From NCBI RefSeq assembly GCF_900199725.1, contig NZ_LT904904.1, forward strand, positions 581,259 through 645,258: 64,000 bases of DNA, given 5' to 3'. The notes under the pieces are model-generated. The model was given only the letters and a program-made list of their open reading frames with translations, ran no database searches and was not told where the DNA came from. Of the stretch, positions 43,012 to 52,196 are shown piece by piece. Position numbers and translations under genes: made by a program. How positions within the stretch are numbered: position 1 is the stretch's first letter; every line of letters starts with the position of its first letter. Origin of the DNA: Cytobacillus massiliigabonensis (GTDB lineage Bacteria > Bacillota > Bacilli > Bacillales > Cytobacillaceae).

Positions 43012-44379
43012 ATGAAAAAAATGATTAAGGGTGCATTCGCAGCATTATTTGCGACCATGCTAATGCTAACGTCAATCGTACCTGCTCAAGCGGAAGAACC
43101 GAAAACCCCGGATATCAGCGCATGGGCAATAGGTGAGCTATCCGAAGGTGAGAAATATGGCATTTTCCCAATGGAATGGTACTATGATGGCTTTAGGACA
43201 GAAATTTCAAAAGAACGTCTTGATGCCTTATTAGCTAAAACTAAGGATAAAATAGCAGCATTAGGACTTACTAAGCGAGAAAATTATACTCCTGAGGATG
43301 TCAGCCTCGATACATCAAGAGGAAACATTATTAATGAGCTCTATAAAATCATCTCTCAATATGAATTGCCTGTAGGAGATTCTGCTGTAGCCTATATGCA
43401 GGAACGCAGCATTCTTAGAGGTTCTGCTAAAGGGGTAGAATTAGAAAGAAATGCTACTACACAGGATGCAGTAATATTTGCAACTAGATTTGTAAGGGAT
43501 ACGTACGATCAGGTTCAAGCCGGTTCAAAAGGTGTTGCCTGGAAGGTTGAGAAAAACGGGAATAAAGTCTATTTACTAGGCTCAGTCCATGTAGGCACAC
43601 CTGATATCTATCCAATGAATAAAAAATTATTAACTGCTTTTTATGAAGCAGATGCGTTGCTAGTTGAAGCAAACCTTATGGATATGGAAGGTCTTCAATA
43701 TTTTACAGAAGCTTCTATGCTAAAGGATGGCACAACGATAAAGGATGTTGTGAGTCAAAAGACTTATGAGAAGCTGCTTAAAGTGATTGAAAAATATGGC
43801 GAGCCTGCAGAAGCCTTTGCTCAGTTCAAGCCTTGGACTCTTGCAAGCTACTTTGCCAATCTGTCATTAAGTGAATCTAGCGGGATACCGGCTGATATAA
43901 TGGCAAACTCAGGCATTGATATGTACTTCCTTACAAATGCCCTATTATCTCAAAAGCCAGTAATCGAGCTTGAGGGAATAAAGGCACAGGCAGATATGTT
44001 TGATGGACTATCGCCTGAGGCTCAGGAAGAATATTTAGTTGAAACCCTTGATAGCATTCTAGATCCAGATTCAATCGAAGTTAAAGAAGGCGACCTTGTG
44101 AAAGAATGGCTTGGCCATTGGAACAAAGGGGATATTAAAGGATTTGCAGAAAGCTTTAATACTCAGGAACAAGAATCAAATGAATTCAACTCTATGCTTT
44201 TCGGTGAAAGAGATAAGAATATGTCTGAGAAAATCGCGAAGCTTTTAGAATCGGATGAAAAGGGCACATACTTTGTTGTTGTAGGAGCAGGTCACTTCCT
44301 GACACCTCAAAGCATTCTCTTCCACTTAAAAGAAAAGGGATACACAGTAGAAGAGTTTTATTCAGAGCCTGCTAACTAG
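43012..44379 (+). CDS. secreted TraB/GumN-family protein
   Basis: A 455-aa exported protein with a signal peptide ending at PAQA. The TraB/GumN domain (about 175-455) has the conserved VYLLGSVHVGTPDIYPM and EADALLVEANL at the start and FVVVGAGHFLTPQS near the end, giving the paired GxxH motifs of the family. A metalloprotease role has been proposed for relatives. The preceding 150 residues are specific to this subgroup. The ATG at 43012 is preferred to a TTG at 43003, which is too close to the AGAGG. Confidence 0.87.
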   Translation: MKKMIKGAFAALFATMLMLTSIVPAQAEEPKTPDISAWAIGELSEGEKYGIFPMEWYYDGFRTEISKERLDALLAKTKDKIAALGLTKRENYTPEDVSLDTSRGNIINELYKIISQYELPVGDSAVAYMQERSILRGSAKGVELERNATTQDAVIFATRFVRDTYDQVQAGSKGVAWKVEKNGNKVYLLGSVHVGTPDIYPMNKKLLTAFYEADALLVEANLMDMEGLQYFTEASMLKDGTTIKDVVSQKTYEKLLKVIEKYGEPAEAFAQFKPWTLASYFANLSLSESSGIPADIMANSGIDMYFLTNALLSQKPVIELEGIKAQADMFDGLSPEAQEEYLVETLDSILDPDSIEVKEGDLVKEWLGHWNKGDIKGFAESFNTQEQESNEFNSMLFGERDKNMSEKIAKLLESDEKGTYFVVVGAGHFLTPQSILFHLKEKGYTVEEFYSEPAN

Positions 44380-44453
44380 GAAAGGGAGGGCAGGTCCTGC
44401 GTCCCGAAAATGAAAAGTGGATTCAGGTCACTCTAAGAATTTATATCATCTGG

Positions 44454-44494
44454 AAGGCGCTGCCGTGCAACAACATTGGCAGTGCCTTTGTTTT
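44454..44494 (+). terminator. rho-independent terminator
   Basis: The stem AAGGCGCTGCC/GGCAGTGCCTT and the following TTGTTTT end the TraB gene. The palindrome at 44493 abuts it. Confidence 0.75.
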
Positions 44495-44518
44495 ATTAAT
44501 CAAACGTTTGATTAATAA
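44493..44518. repeat. 26-bp palindrome, core TTAATCAAACGTTTGATTAA
   Basis: This is a perfect palindrome with the same 20-bp core as those at 2694 and 11611. It lies 88 bases before the GTG start of the hydrolase gene and overlaps the region where a -35 box is expected (TATAAT at 44526). Confidence 0.65.
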
Positions 44519-44605
44519 CTTTCTTCCTATAATTTTTAAAAAGATGAAACATTCTGGAAACAAGTGCGTAATAGAAAGTATGAATGATAGAAAGGAGTGC
44601 AGGTT

Positions 44606-46501
44606 GTGAAAAAACGAAAAGTGGTAGGGAAATGGGTTTTAGCTAGTTCAATTGGTGCAGCAGCGATTAGTGGAGGGATTTCTATTCCTGTGCAGCAGGT
44701 GCACGCGGAGCAGTCTGTAAACGAAGCAGATTTTGAAAAGGCAACAAAGGATTTTCTTGCATTAGCTAAATCTCAAAAATGGGATGAACTGATGCCGCTA
44801 TTAAGTGCAAATCTTCAATCACATGTTTCAAAAGAAGGATTGTCACAGCTTTGGACAGCATTAACATCACCGTATGGAGCAATTAAAGAAACAGCAATAC
44901 AAAGTTATCGGGATAATGGTGTACATACGAAGGCAACTGTCCTATTGACTGCAGAGAAAGGCCCGTTTCTTCTCGTTGTAAACTTTGATAAAAATGGAAA
45001 GGTAGATGATTTTCATACAGAGGCCGCTTATGATCCTAGCCAATTTTTAAATCCTGATTATAACACCCCAGAAAACTACACAGAAAAGAAAATGACCATT
45101 GGGGAAGGGACATTCTCTCTGCCAGGTGTTTTGACCGTACCTAAAGGGGAAGGTCCATTTCCGGTGGTTGTGCTTGTTCATGGATCAGGAGCAAATGATA
45201 TGGATGAAACGGCTTATGCCTTTAAGCCTTTTCGGGATATAGCTGTTGGGCTTGCGAATAATGGAATAGCCGTTCTGCGCTATGATAAACGAACGAATAC
45301 TCATGCAATCAAGTCGAGTATGAACCCGAAGTTCTCCATCATGGAGGAAACGGTGCTTGATGCGAATGATGCTGTAAAAGCGTTAAAATCAGTTCCAGAA
45401 ATAGATGGGGATAACATTTTTGTTTTAGGACATAGCCAAGGCGGCTACGCACTTCCTCTTATTCTTGAAAATGATAAGGAGAAGGATATCAAAGGAGCAA
45501 TTGGTGTTGCAGGACCAACTGGGAAATTCCATGAGCTGTTAATTTGGCAGACAGAACAGTCCATCTTAAGGGCTAAAAGCATGAATATGCCAATAGAACA
45601 AATTAAAGCAGCTCAAGTTCAATTGGATGTATTAAAAGAACAGTTTAAGCTTCTCGATGATCCACAATATTCGAAGGACAATATTCCGCCAGCTTTCCAG
45701 ATTCCAAATGCATATTGGTGGTTTGATTTAAGGGACTATGCACCAACATCCCTTATAAAGGAACAAAATGTTCCACTGCTTCTTTTGCAGGGAGGAAAAG
45801 ACATTCAGGTGCCTGCTTCAAACTTGGAAAATTGGAAAACCGCATTAAAGGACCGAAACGATGTGCAGTATAAATTGTATCCAGATATGATGCACATGCT
45901 TGTAAATATGAAAGGTGAACCGAATGGGATAACTGAATATATGACACCTGGCAATGTCCCAGTCGAATTTCTAGATGATATTGCTGAATGGGTTAAAACG
46001 GGTTCAATAAAGGAAACGGAAACTGTTGACCTATCCGTTTACAAGGATTATACACCAGGATTATATTGGTCAGATGCCTTTCAATGGGCTGTTAATCAAG
46101 GGATAATTGAAGGCTTTAAAGCAGAAAAATTACTGAAGCCTTATCAGCCTATGACTGAAAGCCAATATTTAAAAGCCTTTTTACGCTATAAGTTGGGGGA
46201 CGAGCTGAAAGATGAGTCTCTAAAAAATTTATATGAACTTGCTCAATCATATGGGTTACAAGTATCTGAAGAGGCAGATGCTGCACTTTCAAGAGGAAAA
46301 GCAGCAGTACTTCTTGCAAAAAACTTCACCGATAAAGACATGACTGAAGAGGAAGCTGTTCAATGGCTCTATGCAGAAAATATTGTCAATGGTTATTTGG
46401 ATGAAAAGGGCCATTATCCAAAGACATATGAATCTTATAAGCCAAAGGACACAATGACGAGAGCGCACCTTGTCACTATGCTTTACCGGTTACAGCAATA
46501 G
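44606..46501 (+). CDS. exported alpha/beta hydrolase with DUF3887 and SLH-like tail
   Basis: A 631-aa surface enzyme. The signal peptide ends near VHAEQ. A DUF3887 domain (about 40-130) is followed by an alpha/beta hydrolase domain (about 155-475) with nucleophile in VLGHSQGGYALP, acid in GGKDIQVP and His in PDMMHML. The last 150 residues contain two SLH-like segments (YWSDAFQWAVNQGIIEGF and AENIVNGYLDEKG with DTMTRAHLVTMLYR), which should anchor it to the wall. It starts with GTG at 44606, 8 bases behind AAAGGAG. Confidence 0.85.
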   Translation: MKKRKVVGKWVLASSIGAAAISGGISIPVQQVHAEQSVNEADFEKATKDFLALAKSQKWDELMPLLSANLQSHVSKEGLSQLWTALTSPYGAIKETAIQSYRDNGVHTKATVLLTAEKGPFLLVVNFDKNGKVDDFHTEAAYDPSQFLNPDYNTPENYTEKKMTIGEGTFSLPGVLTVPKGEGPFPVVVLVHGSGANDMDETAYAFKPFRDIAVGLANNGIAVLRYDKRTNTHAIKSSMNPKFSIMEETVLDANDAVKALKSVPEIDGDNIFVLGHSQGGYALPLILENDKEKDIKGAIGVAGPTGKFHELLIWQTEQSILRAKSMNMPIEQIKAAQVQLDVLKEQFKLLDDPQYSKDNIPPAFQIPNAYWWFDLRDYAPTSLIKEQNVPLLLLQGGKDIQVPASNLENWKTALKDRNDVQYKLYPDMMHMLVNMKGEPNGITEYMTPGNVPVEFLDDIAEWVKTGSIKETETVDLSVYKDYTPGLYWSDAFQWAVNQGIIEGFKAEKLLKPYQPMTESQYLKAFLRYKLGDELKDESLKNLYELAQSYGLQVSEEADAALSRGKAAVLLAKNFTDKDMTEEEAVQWLYAENIVNGYLDEKGHYPKTYESYKPKDTMTRAHLVTMLYRLQQ

Positions 46502-46536
46502 CTGCTCTATTGTCCAGGTGCGGTTCCTTGTACCCG

Positions 46537-47345
46537 CCAGTGAGTGAAGTTCGGACAGGATAGCAGAGTTCAAGGGCAAAGAAGTCCGAACAAGGGTGAA
46601 GTTCGGTCAGGATAGCAGAGTTCAAGGGCAAAGCAGTCCGAACAAGAGTGAAGTTCGGACAGGATAGCAGAGTTTAAGGGCAAAGCAGTCCGAACAAGGG
46701 TGAAGTTCGGACAGGATAGCAGAGTTCAAGGGCAAAGCAGTCCGAACAAGAGTGAAGTTCGGACAGGAATACAGAGTTCAAGAGGAAAGTAGTCCGAACA
46801 AGGATGAAGTTCGGACAGGATAGTAGAATTCAAGGGGAAAGCAGTCCGAACAAGGGTGAAGTTCGGACATGATAGCAGAGTTCAAGGGGAAAGTAGTCCG
46901 AACGAGGATGAAGTTCGGACAGGATAGCAGAGTTTATGAGAAAAGTAGTCTGAACAAGGATGAAGTTCGGACAGGAATACAGAGTTCAAGAGGAAAGTAG
47001 TCCGAATAAGGGTGAAGTTCGGACAGGAATACAGAGTTCAAGGGCAAAGCAGTCCGAACAAGGGTGAAGTTCGGACAGGATAGCAGAGTTTAAGAGAAAA
47101 GTAGTCCGAACAAGGGTGAAGTTCGGACAGGATAGCAGAGTTCAAGGGGATAGCAGTCCGAACAAGGATGAAGTTCGGACAGGATAACAGAGTTCAAGGG
47201 GAAAGCAGTCCGAACAAGGATGAAGTTCGGACAGGATAGCAGAGTTCAAGGGCAAAGCAGTCCGAACAAGGGTGAAGTTCGGACAGGATAGCAGAGTTCG
47301 AGAGCAAAGAAGTCCGAACGAGAGCAAACTTCCGACAGTTTTGAT
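46537..47345. repeat. 52-bp tandem array B, about 15 units
   Basis: GTTCGG recurs exactly every 52 bases at 46549, 46601, 46653, 46705, 46757, 46809, 46861, 46913, 46965, 47017, 47069, 47121, 47173, 47225 and 47277, with no insertion or deletion. A unit reads AAGTTCGGACAGGATAGCAG, then AGTTCAAGGGCAAAGCA and GTCCGAACAAGGGTG. GTCCGAAC, nine bases and GTTCGGAC form a hairpin. A degenerate unit lies at 47310-47395. Array A at 13816 has the same period and hairpin. Confidence 0.95.
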
Positions 47346-47472
47346 AAATCCAAAGGCAATCCTGTCTGAACCTGGAGCAACTTCCAGACAAGTTAACGTA
47401 AATCAAAGTTAACTGTGTTTGATTTGAATTCCTCTAGTAAAACATATAATCCTTAATAGCAACGAACTTTAT

Positions 47473-47513
47473 AATGACCGTGGGCGGTTACTGGACCACC
47501 CGTGGTCATTTTA
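47473..47513 (+). terminator. hairpin, possible terminator
   Basis: The interrupted stem AATGACC-GT-GGG/CCC-GT-GGTCATT is followed by a weak TTT. It lies between array B and comM. The rest of 47514-47707 shows no gene. Confidence 0.45.
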
Positions 47514-47707
47514 AGGATAATTGTAAAATGAATATCGCCCAATATTTTTCTACAAAATTGTCCATAATTGAAGCGAATGAATAGAATAAATGCTGTATAC
47601 TAAAAGAAGAACCTCTTTCCCTGCATTTTCACTTCCTCGTGCTCACCCCATTTAAGAATTCAACGAAAAAACCCGAAATCGCAAATCCTAAAAAAGGAGA
47701 CAAAATT

Positions 47708-49231
47708 ATGGCATCAACCGTACAAAGCTTCACTATTACAGGTATTGACGGCCATCTCGTCGAGGTTGAAACAGATACACTCATTGGCTTGCCATCTGTA
47801 TCCATTGTCGGTCTCGGCGACAAGGCAGTTAAGGAAGCAAAGGAGCGCTTGGAAGCTGCGATTAAAAACGCTGGTTACAAGTTTCCGCCGCAAAAAATCG
47901 TGTTTAACTTAGCTCCATCTGACATGAAAAAAACTGGTACCCATTTTGACCTCGCGATGGCAATTGGTCTTTTACTTAAAACAAATCAAATCCGTCCAGT
48001 CGCTCTTTCCCAAACAGGACTGATCGGCGAGTTATCCCTCAATGGAGTTATCCGCCCCGTATCCGGTATCCTCCCAATGGCTATAAAAGCAAGAGAGTGC
48101 CAATTAAAAAGATTAATTCTTGCAAAAGAAAATGTACAGGAAGCCCAGTTTATTAAAGGAATAGAGATTATCGGCTGCCGTACACTCAAAGAAGCTATTC
48201 ATATCCTCACGGGCAAACAGCCCCCTCCCGCAACAGAAATGGTCAATCCTGCCTCACCAAATACGTACTCCGTTGATTTCAAAGATGTAAAAGGACTCCA
48301 TTCACTCGTTGATTATATTAGCATCGCTGCAGCAGGTGGGCATAACCTCCTTATGGTTGGATCTCCAGGCTGTGGAAAGTCTATGATTGCCAAGCGAATT
48401 CCAACCATTCTCCCCAAAATGACAGAGGAAGAATCACTCGAGGTTATGAAAATATATAGCGTAGCCAATCTTTTGAAGAATAAAGACCAACTCATCACGA
48501 AGCGCCCCTTTCGTTCCCCTCATCATAACGCCTCAACGAACGCGCTCATCGGCGGCGGAACGCATGCGCTGCCAGGCGAGATTTCCCTTGCTCATCATGG
48601 TGTTTTATTTTTAGATGAAATCGCTGAGTTTAGTAAAAAGGCGCTGGATTCACTGAGACAGCCGCTTGAAGATCATGCAGTAACGATCTCGCGAGTGTGG
48701 GGCTCAAATACGTATCCAGCAAATTTTATGCTTATTGGTGCAATGAACCCTTGTCCATGTGGGTACTTTGACCAGGAGAAATGCTGCTGCACAGACTACG
48801 AAATCATAAAATATCGCCAAAAACTTTCCGGTCCGATTATGGATCGAATGGATATTCAAAAATATGTGGGAACAGTTGATTTTTTTAATAAGGAGGACGA
48901 GGGGATAAGTTCAGCGGATATTCGAACCCGTGTGGAAAAAGCAAGATCTATTCAGCAGGAACGGTACAAAATACTGCCTGAAATTACATGCAATGCGCAG
49001 TTAACGCCTTCCCTAATCAATCAATATTGCCCGCTTGACAGTGAATGTACAGAATTGCTGCAGAAAGTGTATCACCGCTTCCGATATAGCGGGCGCACCC
49101 TGCATAAATTTATTAAAGTCGCCCGTACCATTGCAGATCTAGACGGAGAGGAGCAAATACAAATTCATCATCTGAAGAAGAGTCTCTTAAGCCGTGATAT
49201 TGAAAAAGAATCAACCTATATAGGAGGATGA
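47708..49231 (+). CDS. comM: YifB/ComM-family Mg-chelatase-like AAA+ ATPase
   Basis: A 507-aa AAA+ protein. An N-terminal ChlI-like domain (1-170, TVQSFTITGIDGHLVEVE) precedes an AAA+ core with Walker A in VGSPGCGKSMIAK, Walker B in VLFLDEIAEF, and the conserved RPFRSPHHNAS and MNPCPCGYF parts. ComM is a hexameric helicase that extends heteroduplex during natural transformation. The ATG at 47708 follows AAAAGGAG; the longer frame from 47639 has no such site. It overlaps the start region of dprA. Confidence 0.92.
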   Translation: MASTVQSFTITGIDGHLVEVETDTLIGLPSVSIVGLGDKAVKEAKERLEAAIKNAGYKFPPQKIVFNLAPSDMKKTGTHFDLAMAIGLLLKTNQIRPVALSQTGLIGELSLNGVIRPVSGILPMAIKARECQLKRLILAKENVQEAQFIKGIEIIGCRTLKEAIHILTGKQPPPATEMVNPASPNTYSVDFKDVKGLHSLVDYISIAAAGGHNLLMVGSPGCGKSMIAKRIPTILPKMTEEESLEVMKIYSVANLLKNKDQLITKRPFRSPHHNASTNALIGGGTHALPGEISLAHHGVLFLDEIAEFSKKALDSLRQPLEDHAVTISRVWGSNTYPANFMLIGAMNPCPCGYFDQEKCCCTDYEIIKYRQKLSGPIMDRMDIQKYVGTVDFFNKEDEGISSADIRTRVEKARSIQQERYKILPEITCNAQLTPSLINQYCPLDSECTELLQKVYHRFRYSGRTLHKFIKVARTIADLDGEEQIQIHHLKKSLLSRDIEKESTYIGG

Positions 49232-49233
49232 AG

Positions 49234-50292
49234 ATGGAAATCTATTGGATATGGTTAAGCCGCTTAAAGCATGTAGGACCCGTATGGCAAAAACAGCTGC
49301 TAGCACAATTCCAGACCCCCAAGGCGGTTTATGAATCAATAGAGGATGAACTCTTGCAAATACCTAAACTAACCAAAAGTGCAAGGAAGTCGATTCTCTC
49401 AAACCGCTGTCTAAAGGATGCAGAAAATATCCTGGAAACTGCAGAAAGCAGAAGAGTGAACCTCCTTACTTTAACGAGTGAATATTACCCAAAATTTGCC
49501 CAAGAGAGCAAGCAATCCCCAATTCTTCTCTATTACAAAGGGGAACTACAGCCGCTCCACACCACAGTTGGTGTCGTTGGCGCAAGAAGATGCTCACCCT
49601 ATGGAAGAAAAATCGCCAAACAAATAGGGGAAGAACTCGCAGCCATTAACACTCCTGTCGTTAGCGGCTTTGCTAAAGGAATTGACAGCTACGCACAAGC
49701 TGCCTGCAGCAAAAAAGGAGGATACACCATCGCTTTCTTCGGCTGTGGACCAGATATTTGCTACCCAAGGGAACATAGAATCCTTTATCAGCAAATTTTA
49801 GAAAATGGGGGTGTCTTTCTCTCGCAGTACCCGCCTGGAACACTGCCATCCCCCAAATACTTTCTCGCAAGAAATGCGCTAATTAGTGCTTGGTCTCAAG
49901 AGCTTGTCATTGTGGAGGCAGGTGAACGGAGCGGTGCTCTCTGGACCGTCGATTTTGCCATCAAGAACAACAAACCTGTCTATGCGGTTCCAAATCGAAT
50001 TGATTCCCAAGAAGGGGCAGGCACGAACCGCTTGCTTGCTCAAGGAATTCCGCCATATCTTGGGATTCAAAGCCTGCAAGCATATAAAGAAAATCAAGAA
50101 CACAGCAACCCCTCATTAGCGGCTATAATCCCCAAAAGCCCTATCCTTCAACTCCTTTCAAACTCTCCCGCAACGATTCATCAGCTATCTAGGGAATTAA
50201 ACCTCGACGTCACAGACATTATGGACCAGCTGTTCGAATTAGAGCTGGACAAGCAAATAATCGTTAGGGGCAATATGGTTTATCGGGTGTGA
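49234..50292 (+). CDS. dprA: DNA processing protein DprA/Smf
   Basis: A 352-aa protein that loads RecA on incoming single-stranded DNA during transformation. Residues 1-75 form a HhH/SAM-like part. The Rossmann-type DprA domain (about 80-285) has GVVGARRCSPYGR, VSGFAKGIDSYAQ, GCGPDICYPREH and GERSGALWTVDFA. A winged-helix end follows (about 290-352). The ATG at 49234 lies 6 bases behind AGGAGG; the ATG at 49228 abuts it. It is not followed by topA, unlike the usual Bacillus smf locus, so it may be a second copy. Confidence 0.93.
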   Translation: MEIYWIWLSRLKHVGPVWQKQLLAQFQTPKAVYESIEDELLQIPKLTKSARKSILSNRCLKDAENILETAESRRVNLLTLTSEYYPKFAQESKQSPILLYYKGELQPLHTTVGVVGARRCSPYGRKIAKQIGEELAAINTPVVSGFAKGIDSYAQAACSKKGGYTIAFFGCGPDICYPREHRILYQQILENGGVFLSQYPPGTLPSPKYFLARNALISAWSQELVIVEAGERSGALWTVDFAIKNNKPVYAVPNRIDSQEGAGTNRLLAQGIPPYLGIQSLQAYKENQEHSNPSLAAIIPKSPILQLLSNSPATIHQLSRELNLDVTDIMDQLFELELDKQIIVRGNMVYRV

Positions 50293-50493
50293 GGATTAAA
50301 AATAGAATTGGAGGTTTATGGGCAGGAGGCGAGAAATTGTTATATACTGGAACCATTAATAGAAAGCTCATGTACGGGAGACAGTGGCATAGCAAACTTT
50401 TTCATTCGAAAAGAGGATTTACTCAACTTGAATTTTTCAAACGTTATCTATAATTGGGATTGCTATTAAAAAGACTCTGGTATAACAGAATTT

Positions 50494-50740
50494 TGATTTT
50501 ACGGTGTTTGAGAAATAAACGGAAAAATTCCGTTTAAATTGGGAAACACCTATATTTCCCTAAAATAAAGGCAGTTTTTCCGGTTATATTCTCCAATACT
50601 CTGGATTTTGCCTTAAACTGAGCAGATAATCGGAATATCTCCGCTTATATCTGCTTATTAAGCTTCCACTCTATCAATTAGACGGAAAATCTCCGCTTAT
50701 GAATTCTCATACAACACGAAAATAAACAATGAATCATAAC
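50494..50740 (-). repeat. about 245-bp dispersed repeat with GGAAA/TTCC motifs, copy B
   Basis: This is the reverse complement of copy A at 18807-19045, with the same order of GGAAATTTTCC-like units and the common end GTTTGAGAAATAAACGGAAA. It fills most of the gap between dprA and the cupin gene. The part at 50293-50493 shows no gene. Confidence 0.8.
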
Positions 50741-50819
50741 AAAGCCATTAAAAAAGCATAACACCCCTTAACAGAGTGCATAGACTGATTTTATAAATCT
50801 GAAAGGGGGTTGAAGAAAG

Positions 50820-51353
50820 ATGTATCATGTCCCATATCCCTATAATGTTTACTGGCAACCAGGATATCCTGTTTACTGGAATATGGATCGAAATACACAA
50901 TGGTTTCCCATGCAATCACTAGAGGAAAGGAATCGTATTGAATTAAAGGATTATGGTTCAGCGCCATTTGTGGTCAATATCAATAAGGCTGCCAAGCAAA
51001 ATCGTTCATATCGTACGGCGTTATGGACAGGAAGGCATTTGCAGGTTACTTTGATGAGTCTTAGAGCTGGTGAAGACATTGGCTTGGAAAGGCATCCAAC
51101 CCTTGATCAATTTCTGCGGATTGAACAAGGGCAGGGGATTGTTCAAATGGGAAACCGGAAAGACAATTTATATTTTAGAAGAAAAGTGAATGATGATGAT
51201 GCCATCATGATCCCTGCTGGAACATGGCATAATGTAACGAATACAGGGAATGTCCCGCTAAAGCTGTATTCAATCTATGCTCCTCCTCAACATCCATGGG
51301 GTACAGTTCATCGAACAAAAGCAGATGCAATGGCAGCGGAGCATGGGCATTAA
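50820..51353 (+). CDS. cupin-domain protein
   Basis: A 177-aa protein. The first 55 residues are rich in Tyr, Pro and Trp (YHVPYPYNVYWQPGYPVYW), a pattern like spore-coat or surface proteins. The cupin barrel covers about 60-160, with metal-site residues in LERHPTLDQFLRIEQGQG and IPAGTWHNVTNTG. The ATG follows AAAGGGGG. The gene is monocistronic, followed by a long hairpin at 51365. The substrate is unknown. Confidence 0.85.
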   Translation: MYHVPYPYNVYWQPGYPVYWNMDRNTQWFPMQSLEERNRIELKDYGSAPFVVNINKAAKQNRSYRTALWTGRHLQVTLMSLRAGEDIGLERHPTLDQFLRIEQGQGIVQMGNRKDNLYFRRKVNDDDAIMIPAGTWHNVTNTGNVPLKLYSIYAPPQHPWGTVHRTKADAMAAEHGH

Positions 51354-51364
51354 ATCTCTTTGGT

Positions 51365-51397
51365 GCAGCGATGCATAATGATCCTTTGCATCGCTGC
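51365..51397 (+). terminator. long hairpin behind the cupin gene
   Basis: An 11-bp perfect stem GCAGCGATGCA/TGCATCGCTGC with an 11-base loop but no T-tract. It may act in transcript stability or as a weak terminator. Confidence 0.5.
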
Positions 51398-51431
51398 AAG
51401 TTAAATTAATTTACGAAGCGAGGGGATTTTT

Positions 51432-52070
51432 GTGGATATTCCTCATATAAGTGACTTACTGTTAAGGCCCTCGGCAAGCGATCAAGAAATTTTGAATGTC
51501 GAAAATGAGTGGAATGCCAAATTGCCACATTCTTATATACAATTACTAAAAATTTCAAATGGCATTTTAACTGAACAAGGGATCGTCATTTATGGAACCG
51601 AGGATATGATTGAAAGAAATGCAACGTGGGAGACGAAGGTATACGCACAAGATTATATTGCTATTGGTGATGATAGCGGCGGAAGAGTTTTTCTTATGCA
51701 CCAAGGGGATGAGGAAAAAAGGGTTTTAATCGTTGATTCTGGAGATATGACTCCTGAACATGCTGATTTAGTTACTTCAGATTTTACTCAATGGGTTAAA
51801 AATGGATTCTTAATTAAAACAGATGAAACAGAAGACAGCGGCTCCACATCTCTTAATTGTAAAATCGTTTTAATAGACATGCCTAATGGCGGATTGAAGG
51901 ATTTATTGAAGATTAAAAGTGTTTTTGGATTAAAAATGACTGCAGCTGATTTACTAAAGGGATCAAGAAACCTGCCATTTATTGTGGCAGAGGAATATCC
52001 ATACGGATTGGCAAAGAAACTAGTTGAAAAAATGGTGGGTATTAAAATCGAACTTAGAGTGGCAAAATAA
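51432..52070 (+). CDS. SMI1/KNR4 (SUKH) protein with L7/L12-like C-terminus
   Basis: A 212-aa protein. Residues 5-130 match the SUKH fold (SASDQEILNVENEWNAKLPHSYIQLLKISNG and YIAIGDDSGGRVF). The last 70 residues (IVLIDMPNGGLKDLLKIKSV and VAEEYPYGLAKKLVEKM) resemble a ribosomal L7/L12 C-terminal domain, a pairing seen in some immunity proteins. It starts with GTG behind GAGGGGA. It is the first of three immunity-type genes in a row, and no toxin is visible. Confidence 0.8.
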   Translation: MDIPHISDLLLRPSASDQEILNVENEWNAKLPHSYIQLLKISNGILTEQGIVIYGTEDMIERNATWETKVYAQDYIAIGDDSGGRVFLMHQGDEEKRVLIVDSGDMTPEHADLVTSDFTQWVKNGFLIKTDETEDSGSTSLNCKIVLIDMPNGGLKDLLKIKSVFGLKMTAADLLKGSRNLPFIVAEEYPYGLAKKLVEKMVGIKIELRVAK

Positions 52071-52196
52071 TCTGCCTAATTAAGCTGACATAAAAATAGA
52101 ACAATAGTATTTTTTATTCTTCAAGAGAAGCAGGCAGGAACATACATGTTTCTTTGGGATGGTGACCAGGAATATTCTTTGAAAAGAGGAGTCCGC

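Noticed and set aside
46537-47345. Array B as a CRISPR array
   Set aside because: The whole 52-bp unit is conserved, including the parts between hairpins, so there are no unique spacers. No cas gene is in the window.
47142-47406. Minus-strand open frames with repeated Ser-Glu-Leu-His-Pro peptides in array B
   Set aside because: The 52-bp period is not a multiple of three, so the reading frame changes from unit to unit, and there are no starts with ribosome binding sites. These are by-products of the repeat.
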